Of a DNA stretch of 64,000 bases, positions 45,896 through 55,253 are shown piece by piece. The stretch covers positions 186,001-250,000 of the forward strand of contig NZ_MSCW01000001.1 in assembly GCF_001981305.1 (NCBI RefSeq), read 5' to 3'. The DNA comes from Marinobacter lutaoensis (GTDB lineage Bacteria > Pseudomonadota > Gammaproteobacteria > Pseudomonadales > Oleiphilaceae). Both the position numbers and the translations under genes were made by a program. Position 1 is the first letter of the stretch, and each line of letters begins with the position of its first letter. The notes beneath the pieces are model-generated. The model saw only the letters and a list, made by a program, of their open reading frames with translations, had not been told where the DNA came from and did no database searches.

Positions 45896-47845
45896 ATGCA
45901 TAACCATAAGACGACTTTGCTACGGGCCCTCGCGCTGTGGCTGCTCTTTTCTCTGATGTCCCTGGCCCATGGCCAGGAAGAAACCTGGCGCCTGAACCTG
46001 AAGGATGCCGACATCCGTGCGTTCGTGACCCAGGTCGCCGACATCACCGGTTACAGCTTTGTGGTGGACCCGCGAGTCAAAGGCAAGGTGACGGTGCTGT
46101 CCAGCGCGCCCATGAACAAGGACGAGATCTATGACCTGTTCCTGGCGGTCCTGAACGTTCATGGTTTCACCGCCATTCCCGGCGAGGAAGTGATCAAGGT
46201 GGTGCAGCAGGTGGATGCCAAGCAGTCCGCCGAATCCCTGTCCCGGTTTCCGGACGTGCCCTCGGAACAGCTGATCACCCGGGTGATTCAGATTGACAAC
46301 GCCAATGCTCTGGAACTGGTGCCCATTCTGCGGCCGCTGGTGGCCAAGTATGGCCACCTGGCCGGCGTGGCCGCCGCCAATGCTCTGATCGTCAGTGACC
46401 ATGCCGCCAATATCCAGAGGATCGAACAGATTGTCCGTGAGCTGGACAGCCCCTCCAAGTACGAGGTGGAGGTGATCCAGTTGAAAGAAGCCTGGGTGGG
46501 TGACATGGTGACGCTGCTGCAGGAGCTGGCACCCGATGAACTGGGGCGCGCCGGGGGCGAGAATGCCGCCCGTAAATACAGCGTGACCGCCGATGAACGC
46601 AGCAACCGGTTGATCCTGCGGGGCGACGAGACCTTCCGGGACAAGATGCGAGGGCTGATTCGCCAGCTGGATCAGCCGTCCGCCACCGGAGGCACCACCA
46701 AGGTGATTCGCCTCAAACACGCCGATGCCAAGAATCTCACTGAGATTCTGAAAGGGGTGATGGGCGAGCGGGTCAAGGAAAGTTCCGTCGGTGCTTCCGG
46801 CTCCGGGGCTTCGGGGGCGCGCCCGAACAGCAGCTTCTCGGTGTTCGCGGACGAAGGCCTGAATGCCCTGGTGGTTCGGGGGGAGCCGTCCCTGATGCAG
46901 GAGGCGGAGCAGATTGTGGAGCAACTGGACATCCGCCGGGCTCAGGTCATGATCGAGGCCGCCATTGTCGAGATCAGCGATGAACTGGGGCAGGATCTGG
47001 GCGTTCAGTTCGCGGCCGGCGACGAGTCCGGGGGCTCGACGCCGGTGGTGGGTACCAACTTCGGTAACGTGGGACGCAGCCTTGGCGATGTTCTGACGGC
47101 GATTCTCAACGAGTCGGCCATCACGCCGGCACTGGGGGGGATTACCCTGGGGGCCGGTGAGCGTAACGAGGGGGGCATCAGCTGGGGCGTGCTGATCCAG
47201 GCGCTGGCCACCTCGAGCGCGGCGAATCTGTTGTCCACGCCCAGCATCATCACCCTGGACAATCAGGAATCGGAGATTACCGTGGGCCAGAACGTGCCGT
47301 TCCGCACCGGCGAATACACCCAGACCGGGGACAGCGCAAGCAACCCGTTCACCACCATTGAGCGGCGGGACGTCGGCCTGACCCTGAAAGTGACGCCCAC
47401 CATCAGCGCCGACGGGCTGGTGCGCTTGGTGGTGGAGCAGACCACCGAAAGCGTGGCGGACAGCATCGAGGACGCCTCGGACATCGTCACCAACAAGCGT
47501 GAGATCAAGACCACCGTGCTGGCGGACGACGGCGAAACCATCGTGCTGGGCGGCCTCACCCGGGACGACCTTCAGGTCACCCGCAGCAAGGTGCCCCTGC
47601 TGGGCGATATCCCGGTGCTCGGGCGCCTGTTTTCATCGGAGTCGGAGCGGCGGGTGAAGCGCAACCTGTTGGTGTTCCTGCGCCCGACAATCATGCTCGA
47701 CAAGGCGGAATCCACCGCCGCCACCGACGGCAAGTACCGGACACTTTGGGAGGTGAACCTGGGCATCCGGGAAAAACTGGGCCTGCCCGAGCGCGGAGAG
47801 CGCCCGCCCATCGAATCCCTGTTCCAGTCTCCCACCCTCGAATAG
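45896..47845 (+). CDS. gspD: Type II secretion system secretin
   Basis: Outer-membrane secretin pore, 649 residues. Signal peptide at residues 1-26 (LALWLLFSLMSLAHG), N0-N3 domains (NLKDADIRAFVTQVADITGYSFVVDP, ELVPILRPLVAKYGHLAG, repeated IVRELD/LIRQLD/IVEQLD ends) and the C-terminal secretin core with VPLLGDIPVLGRLF. The N-terminal AMIN-free layout and the order N-C-D fit a Gsp rather than a pilus secretin. ATG 45896 gives a proper signal peptide; the longer frame does not. Convergent with the M48 peptidase gene, 8 bp apart. Confidence 0.95.
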   Translation: MHNHKTTLLRALALWLLFSLMSLAHGQEETWRLNLKDADIRAFVTQVADITGYSFVVDPRVKGKVTVLSSAPMNKDEIYDLFLAVLNVHGFTAIPGEEVIKVVQQVDAKQSAESLSRFPDVPSEQLITRVIQIDNANALELVPILRPLVAKYGHLAGVAAANALIVSDHAANIQRIEQIVRELDSPSKYEVEVIQLKEAWVGDMVTLLQELAPDELGRAGGENAARKYSVTADERSNRLILRGDETFRDKMRGLIRQLDQPSATGGTTKVIRLKHADAKNLTEILKGVMGERVKESSVGASGSGASGARPNSSFSVFADEGLNALVVRGEPSLMQEAEQIVEQLDIRRAQVMIEAAIVEISDELGQDLGVQFAAGDESGGSTPVVGTNFGNVGRSLGDVLTAILNESAITPALGGITLGAGERNEGGISWGVLIQALATSSAANLLSTPSIITLDNQESEITVGQNVPFRTGEYTQTGDSASNPFTTIERRDVGLTLKVTPTISADGLVRLVVEQTTESVADSIEDASDIVTNKREIKTTVLADDGETIVLGGLTRDDLQVTRSKVPLLGDIPVLGRLFSSESERRVKRNLLVFLRPTIMLDKAESTAATDGKYRTLWEVNLGIREKLGLPERGERPPIESLFQSPTLE

Positions 47846-47853
47846 ACGCCGTC

Positions 47854-49818
47854 TCACAGAGGCGGCATGGGGCAGTCGAGCTGGTCGGCGATCAACCGCA
47901 TCAGCTCGTACTCCCTGGGCTCGACCTGGCCATCGTGGCTGACGCAGTGGGCACAGGCATCGATGACCGCCGGCTTGAGCAGGGGCGACAGGCGGTTCAG
48001 AGCGGTCAAAGCCTCCTGCAGCTGGCGCATGGTGACCTTTTCCACGCCTGGCGCCTCTTCTTCCCGCCAAGTCATGAACCCCGAAATGGCTTCCCGGTAC
48101 AGGGTGTTGGCCTCGTCCTGGGTCCGGCTTCCCGCCTTTGCCATCAGGCTCAGCAGTTTGCGTATGGCGGGCAGCGCCGGTTTGTAGGCGCGGTAACGGA
48201 CCGGCACCGCCTGGCCGGCCTGCCGCTCCAGATGGCGGGCCAGGAAGCTGGTCAGGGCCAGTTCGAACAAAGAAATTTTCTGGTCAGCCGCGGCGAGGCG
48301 GCGGACATTGGCGATCAGGGTCCGGCGCTCTTCCGGGTCCAGCTTGCGCAACGCGGGCATGGCCAGCTCCAGGGCTGGGAAGCGTACGCCTTCACCGAGG
48401 CTGGCCAGGGTCGGCAGCAGTTTGGCGAGCAGCTCTGGTTGTGGCCCCAGCACCGGATGCTCCGGAAGCAGCGCCAGCTGAGCCTTCTGCTCCTCCCGGG
48501 GAAGGTGCCCGATCAGAAGCGCGTAGCACAGCTGTACCGCGCCGGCCCGGGTGTAGAGCAGGGTCCGGAATGTGGCTGGCAGCTGCTCCAGAAAGCGGGT
48601 GGCGTAGCGTTCGCTGTCCTGGCTGACGGTACCCACCTGCTGTGACAGTGACCGAGCGGGGACGGGGGCTGCCCGGGCGATGGGGGACATGCTCGCGGCC
48701 CGGACCGGCTCATAGACTTGGCGGGCGATATCCCCCAGCCGTGTCGCTTGCGGCTGCGCCGTTACGGACGGGCTCAGTTCGGCGCTGGGGTGAGTGTCCC
48801 TGAGCCGGCTGCGCAGACGGGCGAGCAGCCCGGGCTGGATTTTCTGGATCCGCTCCTCGATGGGAGGATGGGAGGCCAGCAGCGCACTGAACGTCATGCG
48901 GGTGGCTTCGCCAAAGCACATGTGGTTCATGTCGCTGGCATGGCTGGTGCTTTCCAGATAGCCGCCGTGCAGACCGATCTTGAACAGGGCGCCGCCAATC
49001 CCTTCCGGATTACGGGTGAACTGGACCGAGGAGGCATCCGCGAGCAGCTCCCGCTGCCGGGACACCGCCGCCTGGATCAGCCGCCCGAAGAACACCCCGA
49101 CGTAGCCGATCACCAGCAGTGCCAGGCCAACCGCGCCCAGACCGGCCTGGGCGCGGTTGTCGCGGTTCGAGCGGGAGCCCCGGTGGAATGAGGCCCGCAC
49201 CAGGAAGCCGCCGATCTGGCCAATCATCAGAATCCCGGCCAGCAGGGCGATCAGCCGCACGTTGATCCGCATGTCGCCGTTGAGGATATGGCTGAATTCG
49301 TGCCCGACCACGCCCTGCAGTTCGTCCCGGGTGAGCTGGGCCAGGGCACCGTGGGTGACCACCATAACCGCCTCGCCCGGGGTGTAGCCGGCGACGAAGG
49401 CGTTGATGCCGGCTTCCTGGTCCATGACATAGAGCTGGGGGACCGGGACACCGCTGGCGATGGCCATCTCCTCAACGATGTTGCGCAGCTTGCGCTCGTC
49501 CGGGTCGCGGGTGTCCGGGTCGATCAGACGGGCTCCGACCATTCGTGCCACCCGCTCGCCACCGTCGGCCAGGTCCGCCCAGCGAACCAGCGAACCCGTG
49601 CCGATCAGGCCTACCACGACGCCGGCGGTGATCAGCCCGTGCGACGACAGCAGCCAATGGTGAAAGGGCAGGGAGGAGGTTTCACTCCGTGTCACCAGGT
49701 AGCCGACCAGGCAGACGGCCAGGGTGATCAGGATGACGGCGCTGAGGAACAGAAACACCAGCAGGCCGGTGTTGCGCCGGGCGTGCGCCTGGCGCTGAAA
49801 AAAACCGGGGTGGGCCAT
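47854..49818 (-). CDS. M48-family membrane metallopeptidase
   Basis: A 654-residue HtpX-like protein: two N-terminal membrane helices (about 17-40 and 58-78), a zinc-protease domain with HEFSH (GVVGHEFSH, about residue 168) and a downstream Glu in SRQRELLADASSVQFTR, two further helices, and a long C-terminal helical domain (about 330-654) with no recognised motif. Probable quality control of membrane or periplasmic proteins. It starts 9 bp after lemA; LemA-M48 pairs are widespread and presumed functional partners. The C-terminal extension more than doubles the usual HtpX length. Confidence 0.9.
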   Translation of the reverse strand: MAHPGFFQRQAHARRNTGLLVFLFLSAVILITLAVCLVGYLVTRSETSSLPFHHWLLSSHGLITAGVVVGLIGTGSLVRWADLADGGERVARMVGARLIDPDTRDPDERKLRNIVEEMAIASGVPVPQLYVMDQEAGINAFVAGYTPGEAVMVVTHGALAQLTRDELQGVVGHEFSHILNGDMRINVRLIALLAGILMIGQIGGFLVRASFHRGSRSNRDNRAQAGLGAVGLALLVIGYVGVFFGRLIQAAVSRQRELLADASSVQFTRNPEGIGGALFKIGLHGGYLESTSHASDMNHMCFGEATRMTFSALLASHPPIEERIQKIQPGLLARLRSRLRDTHPSAELSPSVTAQPQATRLGDIARQVYEPVRAASMSPIARAAPVPARSLSQQVGTVSQDSERYATRFLEQLPATFRTLLYTRAGAVQLCYALLIGHLPREEQKAQLALLPEHPVLGPQPELLAKLLPTLASLGEGVRFPALELAMPALRKLDPEERRTLIANVRRLAAADQKISLFELALTSFLARHLERQAGQAVPVRYRAYKPALPAIRKLLSLMAKAGSRTQDEANTLYREAISGFMTWREEEAPGVEKVTMRQLQEALTALNRLSPLLKPAVIDACAHCVSHDGQVEPREYELMRLIADQLDCPMPPL

Positions 49819-49827
49819 GGCTCAGGG

Positions 49828-50415
49828 TCAGAAGGAGACTTTCGGCGCCTGGCGGGCGTCCGGGGATTCCAGTTGCAGTTGCGCCGTTTCCTTGAAGGCG
49901 AACAGGCCGGCGATGAGGTTGTTGGGAAATTTCTCGCGGAAGATGTTGTAGTTCATGACGCCGTCGTTGTAGGCCTGCCGGGCAAAGGCGACCCGGTTCT
50001 CGGTGCTGGAAAGCTCTTCCATCAGCTGCTGGATGGTTTCGTTGGCTTTCAGCTCCGGGTAGTTCTCCGCCACCGCGTAAAAGTTGGCCAGGGCCTTGGT
50101 CAGCAGGTTTTCGGCGCTGCCGAGGCGCTGGATTCTGGTGCTGTCGCCGGGGTCCCGGGCCGCGTCCTTTTGGGCGCTGACGGCGTTGTTGCGTGCCTCC
50201 ATCACCTGGGTCAGGGTGCTTTTTTCGTGGCTCAGGTAGGCCTTGGCGGCTTCGACGAGGTTGGGAATGAGATCGTGACGCCGTTGCAGCTGGACATCGA
50301 TCTGGGCAAAGCCGTTTTTGAACTGGTTCCTTAGGGAAACCAGCTGGTTGTAGATGTAGATCAGGTAAAGCACGACGATGGCGATGACAACCAGGCCAAT
50401 GACGGTCGTTCCCAT
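49828..50415 (-). CDS. lemA: LemA family protein
   Basis: A 195-residue protein with one N-terminal membrane helix (TTVIGLVVIAIVVLYLIYIYN) and a helical-bundle LemA domain (LVSLRNQFKNGFAQIDVQLQRRHDLIPNLVEAAKAY, then YPELKANETIQQLMEELSSTENRVAFARQAYNDGVMNYN in pieces). Function is unknown; relatives are envelope proteins. ATG 50415 is preceded by AGAGGAGTCACC. Lies between the GGDEF/EAL gene (22 bp upstream) and the M48 gene on the same strand, so the three may be co-transcribed. Confidence 0.92.
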   Translation of the reverse strand: MGTTVIGLVVIAIVVLYLIYIYNQLVSLRNQFKNGFAQIDVQLQRRHDLIPNLVEAAKAYLSHEKSTLTQVMEARNNAVSAQKDAARDPGDSTRIQRLGSAENLLTKALANFYAVAENYPELKANETIQQLMEELSSTENRVAFARQAYNDGVMNYNIFREKFPNNLIAGLFAFKETAQLQLESPDARQAPKVSF

Positions 50416-50437
50416 GGTGACTCCTCTCGATGTCAGA

Positions 50438-52498
50438 TCAGGTGTTATTTTCCACGATCTTCTGGTGGAAGCTTTGGACGAAAGTCTCAAATTCCCGGGC
50501 CGGCAGTGGCTTGCTGAAGTAGTAGCCCTGGGCAAGCTTACAGCCACGCTGTTTCAGGTAGTATTCCTGTTCGGCGGTTTCCACGCCCTCGGCGACGACC
50601 GTCAGGTTCAGGCTGCGCCCCAGGTCGATGATGGTGTTGGCGATGCGGGTGTCTTCCTCGTTGACCAGCAGGTCGCGGATGAACTGCTTGTCGATTTTCA
50701 GGTGCTGTACCGGCATTTGCTTGAGATAAGTGAGGGACGAGTAACCGGTGCCGAAATCGTCCACGGCGATGCTGATGCCGGCTCGGTGCAGGGCTCGCAG
50801 CTTGTCCACCGCATCCGCGAGGTTGGTCATGAAGCTGGTTTCGGTTACCTCCAGCTCCAGCCGGCCCGCAGGAATCTTGTGCCGGGCCAGGGTGCTGAGG
50901 ATGTCCTCGACGATGGTGCCCTGGCGCAGCTGGACGGCGGAAAGATTGACTGCAATGCGCAGGGCCAAGCCCTCGGAGGCCCAGCGGGCCGCTTGCCAGC
51001 AGGCCTGCTCCAGCACCCACTGGCCAATCTCGACAATCGAGCCGTTGGCCTCGGCCACCGGGATGAATTCGTCCGGTGGCACCAGCCCCCGTTCCGGGTG
51101 CTGCCATCGGATCAGGGCCTCGGCGCCGATGATGCGTCCGGTTTCCAGGTTGACCTGGGGCTGGTAGACCAGATAGAGCTCGTGGTTTTTCAGCGCCTTG
51201 GACAGGTCTTTTTCCAGCAGCTTCCGGTCCCGGATCTCCTTGTCGATGCTGGCGACATAGAACTGGAAGTGGTTCTGGCCTTTCTGTTTGGCCAGCGCCA
51301 TGGTCTGCTCCGCGTTCTGCAGCAGCCGGTCCGCCTGGTCCGCGTCCGAGGGGTAGAGGGCAATGCCCATGGTGACGCTGGTGGAAACGGTCTGGTCGCC
51401 CAGTGTCATTGGTGCTTTGATGGTGCTCAGGATCAGTTCCGCGGTATTGGCCGCTTCATAGCCGTCCCTCAACCCTTTCTCCAGCACCACGAACTGGTCG
51501 CTGCCTAGTCGGGCCACTGTGAAGCGGCCGCTGCCCAGCTTGCTGGTCAGCCGGTCGGCGATGGTTTGCAGGATCATGTCGCCGGTGCGGAAACCGCACT
51601 GTTCGTTAAGGGATTTGAAGTCGTCGACGCCGAGCACGGTGAGCGCCAGCAGGGCCTCATGACGTGCGGCCTCCTGGATGTTGCCCTGCAACAGGTCCAT
51701 GAAGGTTTCACGGCTGGGCAGGCCGGTCAGCTGGTCGTAGCGGGACAGGCGACTGACCCGGTCTTCCGCTTCCCGGTGCCGTTTCTGGCTGTCGCCGATG
51801 GCCACCAGCAGGTTGTTGGTGGCATTCACCCACAGGCCCAGCTCGTCGTTCTCGTGCCCGGACGGCAGGTTCACCAGGCGGTCGTCCGGATGCGCGGGAT
51901 CGACCTGCTTGACCGAGTGCACGATGCGCAGCAATGGGCGGGTGAGCAGTAGGTGAAAGACGATGAACAACAACAGCCCAAGGATAACGGCGGTGGCGAC
52001 CACCGACGCGAAGGTGACCAGCGCCCGGTTCATCCAGGCCTGGGCGAACGGCGCAGTGTCATAATGGACATCAAGAAAACCGTAGATGACTTCCGGCTCG
52101 GTGTCACGGGCCAAAGGCTCCCGGAAATGGCGCTCGCTGCCGAAGATCGGGTCGGTGAGGGGGCGAAACAGGGTCTGGCTCAGCGGGCGGCTTCGGTGGG
52201 CCAGCAGCTGGCCGTCGGGATGGGCGATCTGGGCCAGCCGCACTGCATCCTTGGCGAACAGGCCGTCAACGACCTGGCGGGCCAGTTCGGAATCGATACT
52301 GAAGACCGCCTGGGTCGCGGCGTCACGGATGGTGGCGATGGTTTCCCTGGCCTGGGTTTCCAAGTCCTGGTTTACGCCGCGGACATCCAGGGCAACCTGC
52401 ACCGCGCTCACCACGATGCCGGTGATCAGTGCGATACCCAGGGTCCAGCGGAGAATGCGGAAGCCCAGCCGGTGTTCGACTTCATAGGGTGCGTGCAT
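50438..52498 (-). CDS. Membrane sensor c-di-GMP phosphodiesterase (HAMP-GGDEF-EAL)
   Basis: A 686-residue protein: membrane helix about 16-38, periplasmic sensor loop about 40-150, second helix about 160-182, HAMP region to about 235, GGDEF domain about 250-405 and EAL domain about 420-670. The GGDEF signature is degenerate (GSDQF), so no cyclase activity is expected. The EAL domain keeps EALIRW, DDFGTGYSSL and the KIDKQF metal/catalytic region, so it should hydrolyse c-di-GMP, perhaps with GTP binding to the GGDEF-like part. ATG 52498; 235 bp of upstream sequence separates it from sodB, with the sodB terminator inside. Confidence 0.92.
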   Translation of the reverse strand: MHAPYEVEHRLGFRILRWTLGIALITGIVVSAVQVALDVRGVNQDLETQARETIATIRDAATQAVFSIDSELARQVVDGLFAKDAVRLAQIAHPDGQLLAHRSRPLSQTLFRPLTDPIFGSERHFREPLARDTEPEVIYGFLDVHYDTAPFAQAWMNRALVTFASVVATAVILGLLLFIVFHLLLTRPLLRIVHSVKQVDPAHPDDRLVNLPSGHENDELGLWVNATNNLLVAIGDSQKRHREAEDRVSRLSRYDQLTGLPSRETFMDLLQGNIQEAARHEALLALTVLGVDDFKSLNEQCGFRTGDMILQTIADRLTSKLGSGRFTVARLGSDQFVVLEKGLRDGYEAANTAELILSTIKAPMTLGDQTVSTSVTMGIALYPSDADQADRLLQNAEQTMALAKQKGQNHFQFYVASIDKEIRDRKLLEKDLSKALKNHELYLVYQPQVNLETGRIIGAEALIRWQHPERGLVPPDEFIPVAEANGSIVEIGQWVLEQACWQAARWASEGLALRIAVNLSAVQLRQGTIVEDILSTLARHKIPAGRLELEVTETSFMTNLADAVDKLRALHRAGISIAVDDFGTGYSSLTYLKQMPVQHLKIDKQFIRDLLVNEEDTRIANTIIDLGRSLNLTVVAEGVETAEQEYYLKQRGCKLAQGYYFSKPLPAREFETFVQSFHQKIVENNT

Positions 52499-52679
52499 TG
52501 GGAGCCATCAATAGTCCAAGTCGGCGACGTCGGTTTGTCACGGGACCTCGAAAGAGAAACTCTACCCAGTGTTATAGTGTGGTCCATTTTAGGCAGTACT
52601 GCCTTGAGTATCGGCGATTTTTTCAGATATTTCTCCGGCTGGGTGTTTCAATTTGTTCGGTTTTCGTGCCTGGTAGATA

Positions 52680-52708
52680 CAAAAACGCCCGCGCGACTGC
52701 GCGGGCGT
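52680..52708 (-). terminator. Rho-independent terminator of sodB
   Basis: On the minus strand ACGCCCGCGC and GCGCGGGCGT form a perfect 10-bp stem with a 4-base loop, followed by TTTTTGT. It lies 27 bp after the sodB stop. Confidence 0.92.
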
Positions 52709-52734
52709 GGTGTTTTCGCCTGAAATGACGCCGA

Positions 52735-53313
52735 TCAGGCCAGGTTTTCGTTGACGAAATCCCAGTTGACCAGGTTCCAGAACGCCTCCAGGTAGTTCGG
52801 GCGGGAGTTCCGGTAATCGATGTAGTAGGCGTGCTCCCACACGTCCACCGTCAGTACCGGCTTGTCCGGGCCGGTCAGCGGGGTTTCGGCGTTGCTGGTG
52901 TTGACGATGGCGACGCTGCCATCGGCTTTCTTGACCAGCCAGGTCCAGCCTGAACCGAAGTTATTGGCGGCCTTGTCGCTGAATTCCTTCTTGAACGCCT
53001 CGAACGAACCGAAGGCCTTCTCGATGGCTTCCTTGGCCGCGCCGGTGGGCTCGCCGCCACCGTTCGGGCTCAGGCAGTGCCAGTAGAAGGTGTGGTTCCA
53101 AACCTGGGCGGCGTTGTTGAACAGGGGACCGCTGGAGCTTTTGATGATCTCTTCCAGAGACTTGTTGGCGTTGTCGGTGCCTTCGATCAGACCGTTCAGC
53201 TTGGTGACGTAGGTCTGGTGGTGCTTGCCGTAGTGATACTCAAGGGTTTCCTGTGAGATGTGCGGCTCCAGTGCATTCTTTTCGTAGGGCAGTGGGGGAA
53301 GTTCAAATGCCAT
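52735..53313 (-). CDS. sodB: Superoxide dismutase, Fe type
   Basis: Dismutates superoxide in the cytoplasm, 192 residues. Metal ligands are visible: His27 (EYHYGKHH), His in QVWNHTFYW, and Asp/His in DVWEHAYYIDY. AAQVWNHTFYWHCL and the DYRNSRPNYLEAFWNLVNW tail are typical of iron SodB rather than manganese SodA. ATG 53313 follows GGGAGA. Monocistronic with its own terminator; the promoter overlaps the purK stop and carries an FNR-like sequence. Confidence 0.97.
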   Translation of the reverse strand: MAFELPPLPYEKNALEPHISQETLEYHYGKHHQTYVTKLNGLIEGTDNANKSLEEIIKSSSGPLFNNAAQVWNHTFYWHCLSPNGGGEPTGAAKEAIEKAFGSFEAFKKEFSDKAANNFGSGWTWLVKKADGSVAIVNTSNAETPLTGPDKPVLTVDVWEHAYYIDYRNSRPNYLEAFWNLVNWDFVNENLA

Positions 53314-53364
53314 GAGGTCGTTCTCCCTGTCTCTCTGTGTTTGTGTGAGTGTGTACGACTACGC

Positions 53365-53392
53365 AATATAAGGGCGATTTGAGTCAGATCAA
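53365..53392 (-). promoter_or_regulatory. sodB promoter with an overlapping FNR-like box
   Basis: Read on the minus strand, TTGATC and TATATT are separated by 16 bases. The same region, 53379-53392 on the plus strand, reads TTGAG-TCAG-ATCAA, nine of ten matches to the FNR/Anr box TTGAT-N4-ATCAA. The box covers the -35, where a bound regulator would repress. The -35 overlaps the purK stop codon. Confidence 0.4.
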
Positions 53393-54507
53393 CCCCTTGC
53401 GGTCAAAGAACTTTTAAACTCCGGCGACCCCGGCAGGAACTGAGCGCAGTTCCTCACCCGCCAAACCAGTTCCTCATAACTGTCCGCCAGGATATTGACG
53501 TGCCCCAGCTTGCGCCCCGGGCGTTCCGCCTTGTTGTACAGGTGGAGATGGGCATAGGGCAGGGCCAGGATCCGGTCCGTGTCACCGTGTTCGCCGATGA
53601 TGTTTATCATGCAGCTTAGACCACGCGGGTCGACGTTGCCCAGTGGGTGGCCGCTGATGGCCCGGATGTGGTTTTCGAACTGGCTGGTCATCGCCCCTTC
53701 AAGGGTCCAGTGGCCTGAGTTGTGGACCCGGGGAGCCATCTCGTTGGCCAGCAGGCCGTGTTCGGTCTCAAACAGCTCCAGGGTCAGCACGCCGACGTAG
53801 TCCATGTCGTTCAGCAGGGCACGGATGTAGCGCTCCGCTTCCTGCTGGACCTGCGGCGACAGCCCGGGCGCGGGCGCGATCGAGTAGCGCAGGATGCCTT
53901 CGTGGTGAACATTCTCCGCCATCGGGTAGAAGGCGACATCGCCATCCTCGGCCCGGACAGCGATGATGGACACTTCCCGGGTGAAGTGGACGAACTGCTC
54001 GACGATGACCCTTGGGTGGCCGATGACCCGCCAAGCCTCGGCGGCATCCTCGGGGGTTCTCAGGACAGCCTGGCCCTTGCCGTCATAGCCTTCGGTGATG
54101 GATTTGGCGACCACCGGGCAGCCCAGCTCTCTGGCAACGTCAGCCAGTGCCTCGGCACTGTCCGCGATGCGCCATTGGGGCGTGGGAATACCCAGGCGCC
54201 CGAACAGGGTTTTCTCCGCTTCGCGGTTCTGGCACACCTGAAGGGCCCGGGGGGAGGGGTGCATGGGGCGTTGCTGCGCCAGTTTTTCGGCCACTTCGAC
54301 CGGCAGGTGCTCGAACTCGTAGGTCACCCGGTCAACCCGGGACAGAAAGTCGTCCAGATAGCGACCGTCGCGGTCGATGATCACCTCGCCGAGCCCGGCG
54401 CTGGGGCTACCGGACATGTCGTAAAAGACGAAGTTCTTGGCCAGTGGGTAACCGGCGAGGGCCAGCATGCGGCCCAGCTGGCCGGCGCCTAGGACACCAA
54501 TTCTCAT
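53389..54507 (-). CDS. purK: 5-(carboxyamino)imidazole ribonucleotide synthase
   Basis: ATP-grasp enzyme of purine synthesis forming N5-CAIR from AIR and bicarbonate; 372 residues. Signatures: MRIGVLGAGQLGRMLALAGYP, YEFEHLPVE, CPVVAKSITEGYDGKGQAVL, VEQFVHFTREVSIIAVR, and NEMAPRVHNSGHWT. ATG 54507 is preceded by GGAGAA; the frame is open upstream through the antisense of nothing conserved, so the shorter form is used. Pairs with purE upstream on the same strand (76 bp gap). Confidence 0.96.
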   Translation of the reverse strand: MRIGVLGAGQLGRMLALAGYPLAKNFVFYDMSGSPSAGLGEVIIDRDGRYLDDFLSRVDRVTYEFEHLPVEVAEKLAQQRPMHPSPRALQVCQNREAEKTLFGRLGIPTPQWRIADSAEALADVARELGCPVVAKSITEGYDGKGQAVLRTPEDAAEAWRVIGHPRVIVEQFVHFTREVSIIAVRAEDGDVAFYPMAENVHHEGILRYSIAPAPGLSPQVQQEAERYIRALLNDMDYVGVLTLELFETEHGLLANEMAPRVHNSGHWTLEGAMTSQFENHIRAISGHPLGNVDPRGLSCMINIIGEHGDTDRILALPYAHLHLYNKAERPGRKLGHVNILADSYEELVWRVRNCAQFLPGSPEFKSSLTARG

Positions 54508-54583
54508 CAGAGTTCTCCTGCCAGTGCTTGGCAAATGATCGTGTGGCGTTGCGGCACGAACCGCCCCGGCCGGGCCCGCCGGT

Positions 54584-55075
54584 TTACGGGTTTCTGGGGT
54601 CCGGGTTGTCCAGCACGGTTTGTGTCTGGGTTTCCCGGAATTGTTCCACGGCCTTACGCACCGTGTCATCGTGGGTGCCGATGATCTGGGCGGCGAGCAG
54701 GCCCGCATTGGTAGCGCCGGCTTTGCCGATCGCCAGGGTTCCCACGGCAATGCCTCCGGGCATCTGGACGATGGACAGCAGCGAATCCAGGCCATTCAGG
54801 GCCTTGGACTGGACCGGAACACCCAGCACCGGCAGCGACGTCTGGGACGCCACCATGCCCGGCAGGTGGGCGGCCCCGCCCGCGCCGGCGATGATGACTT
54901 TCAGCCCCCGGTCGGCGGCGGTCTTGGCGTATTCGAACAGCAGATCCGGTGTGCGGTGCGCGGACACGACCCGGGTTTCATAGGGTACGCCGAGACGGTC
55001 CAGCATGTTGGCGGCGTGTTCCAGGGTGGGCCAGTCGGACTTGGAGCCCATAATGAGTCCTACAAGCGGCTGCAT
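54584..55075 (-). CDS. purE: N5-carboxyaminoimidazole ribonucleotide mutase
   Basis: Converts N5-CAIR to CAIR, step after PurK. 163 residues with [41 protein letters not shown] and [24 protein letters not shown]. Start ATG 55075 has GGGAC 7 bases upstream; TTG 55081 would add two residues. First gene of the purEK operon, divergent from the coiled-coil membrane protein gene with a 178-bp promoter region; no clear PurR box was seen. Confidence 0.96.
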   Translation of the reverse strand: MQPLVGLIMGSKSDWPTLEHAANMLDRLGVPYETRVVSAHRTPDLLFEYAKTAADRGLKVIIAGAGGAAHLPGMVASQTSLPVLGVPVQSKALNGLDSLLSIVQMPGGIAVGTLAIGKAGATNAGLLAAQIIGTHDDTVRKAVEQFRETQTQTVLDNPDPRNP

Positions 55076-55253
55076 AAGCAACGTCCCGAGAAGAATGGAA
55101 AGCCGGCCATTTTAAATTTTGGCCCCGGGTCGTGCAACTTGCCGCCCCGCCAGCATGAGCTGCGTGTCATTTTATCCCGGACATCGGCCCATGTATTATC
55201 TGCAACGGTATTTTTTGGCCGATTCCGCGGCCCGGACATGTTCAGGAGCAGCC

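Noticed and set aside
45920..46924. A 334-codon minus-strand open frame
   Set aside because: Antisense to gspD; no motif and no ribosome site.
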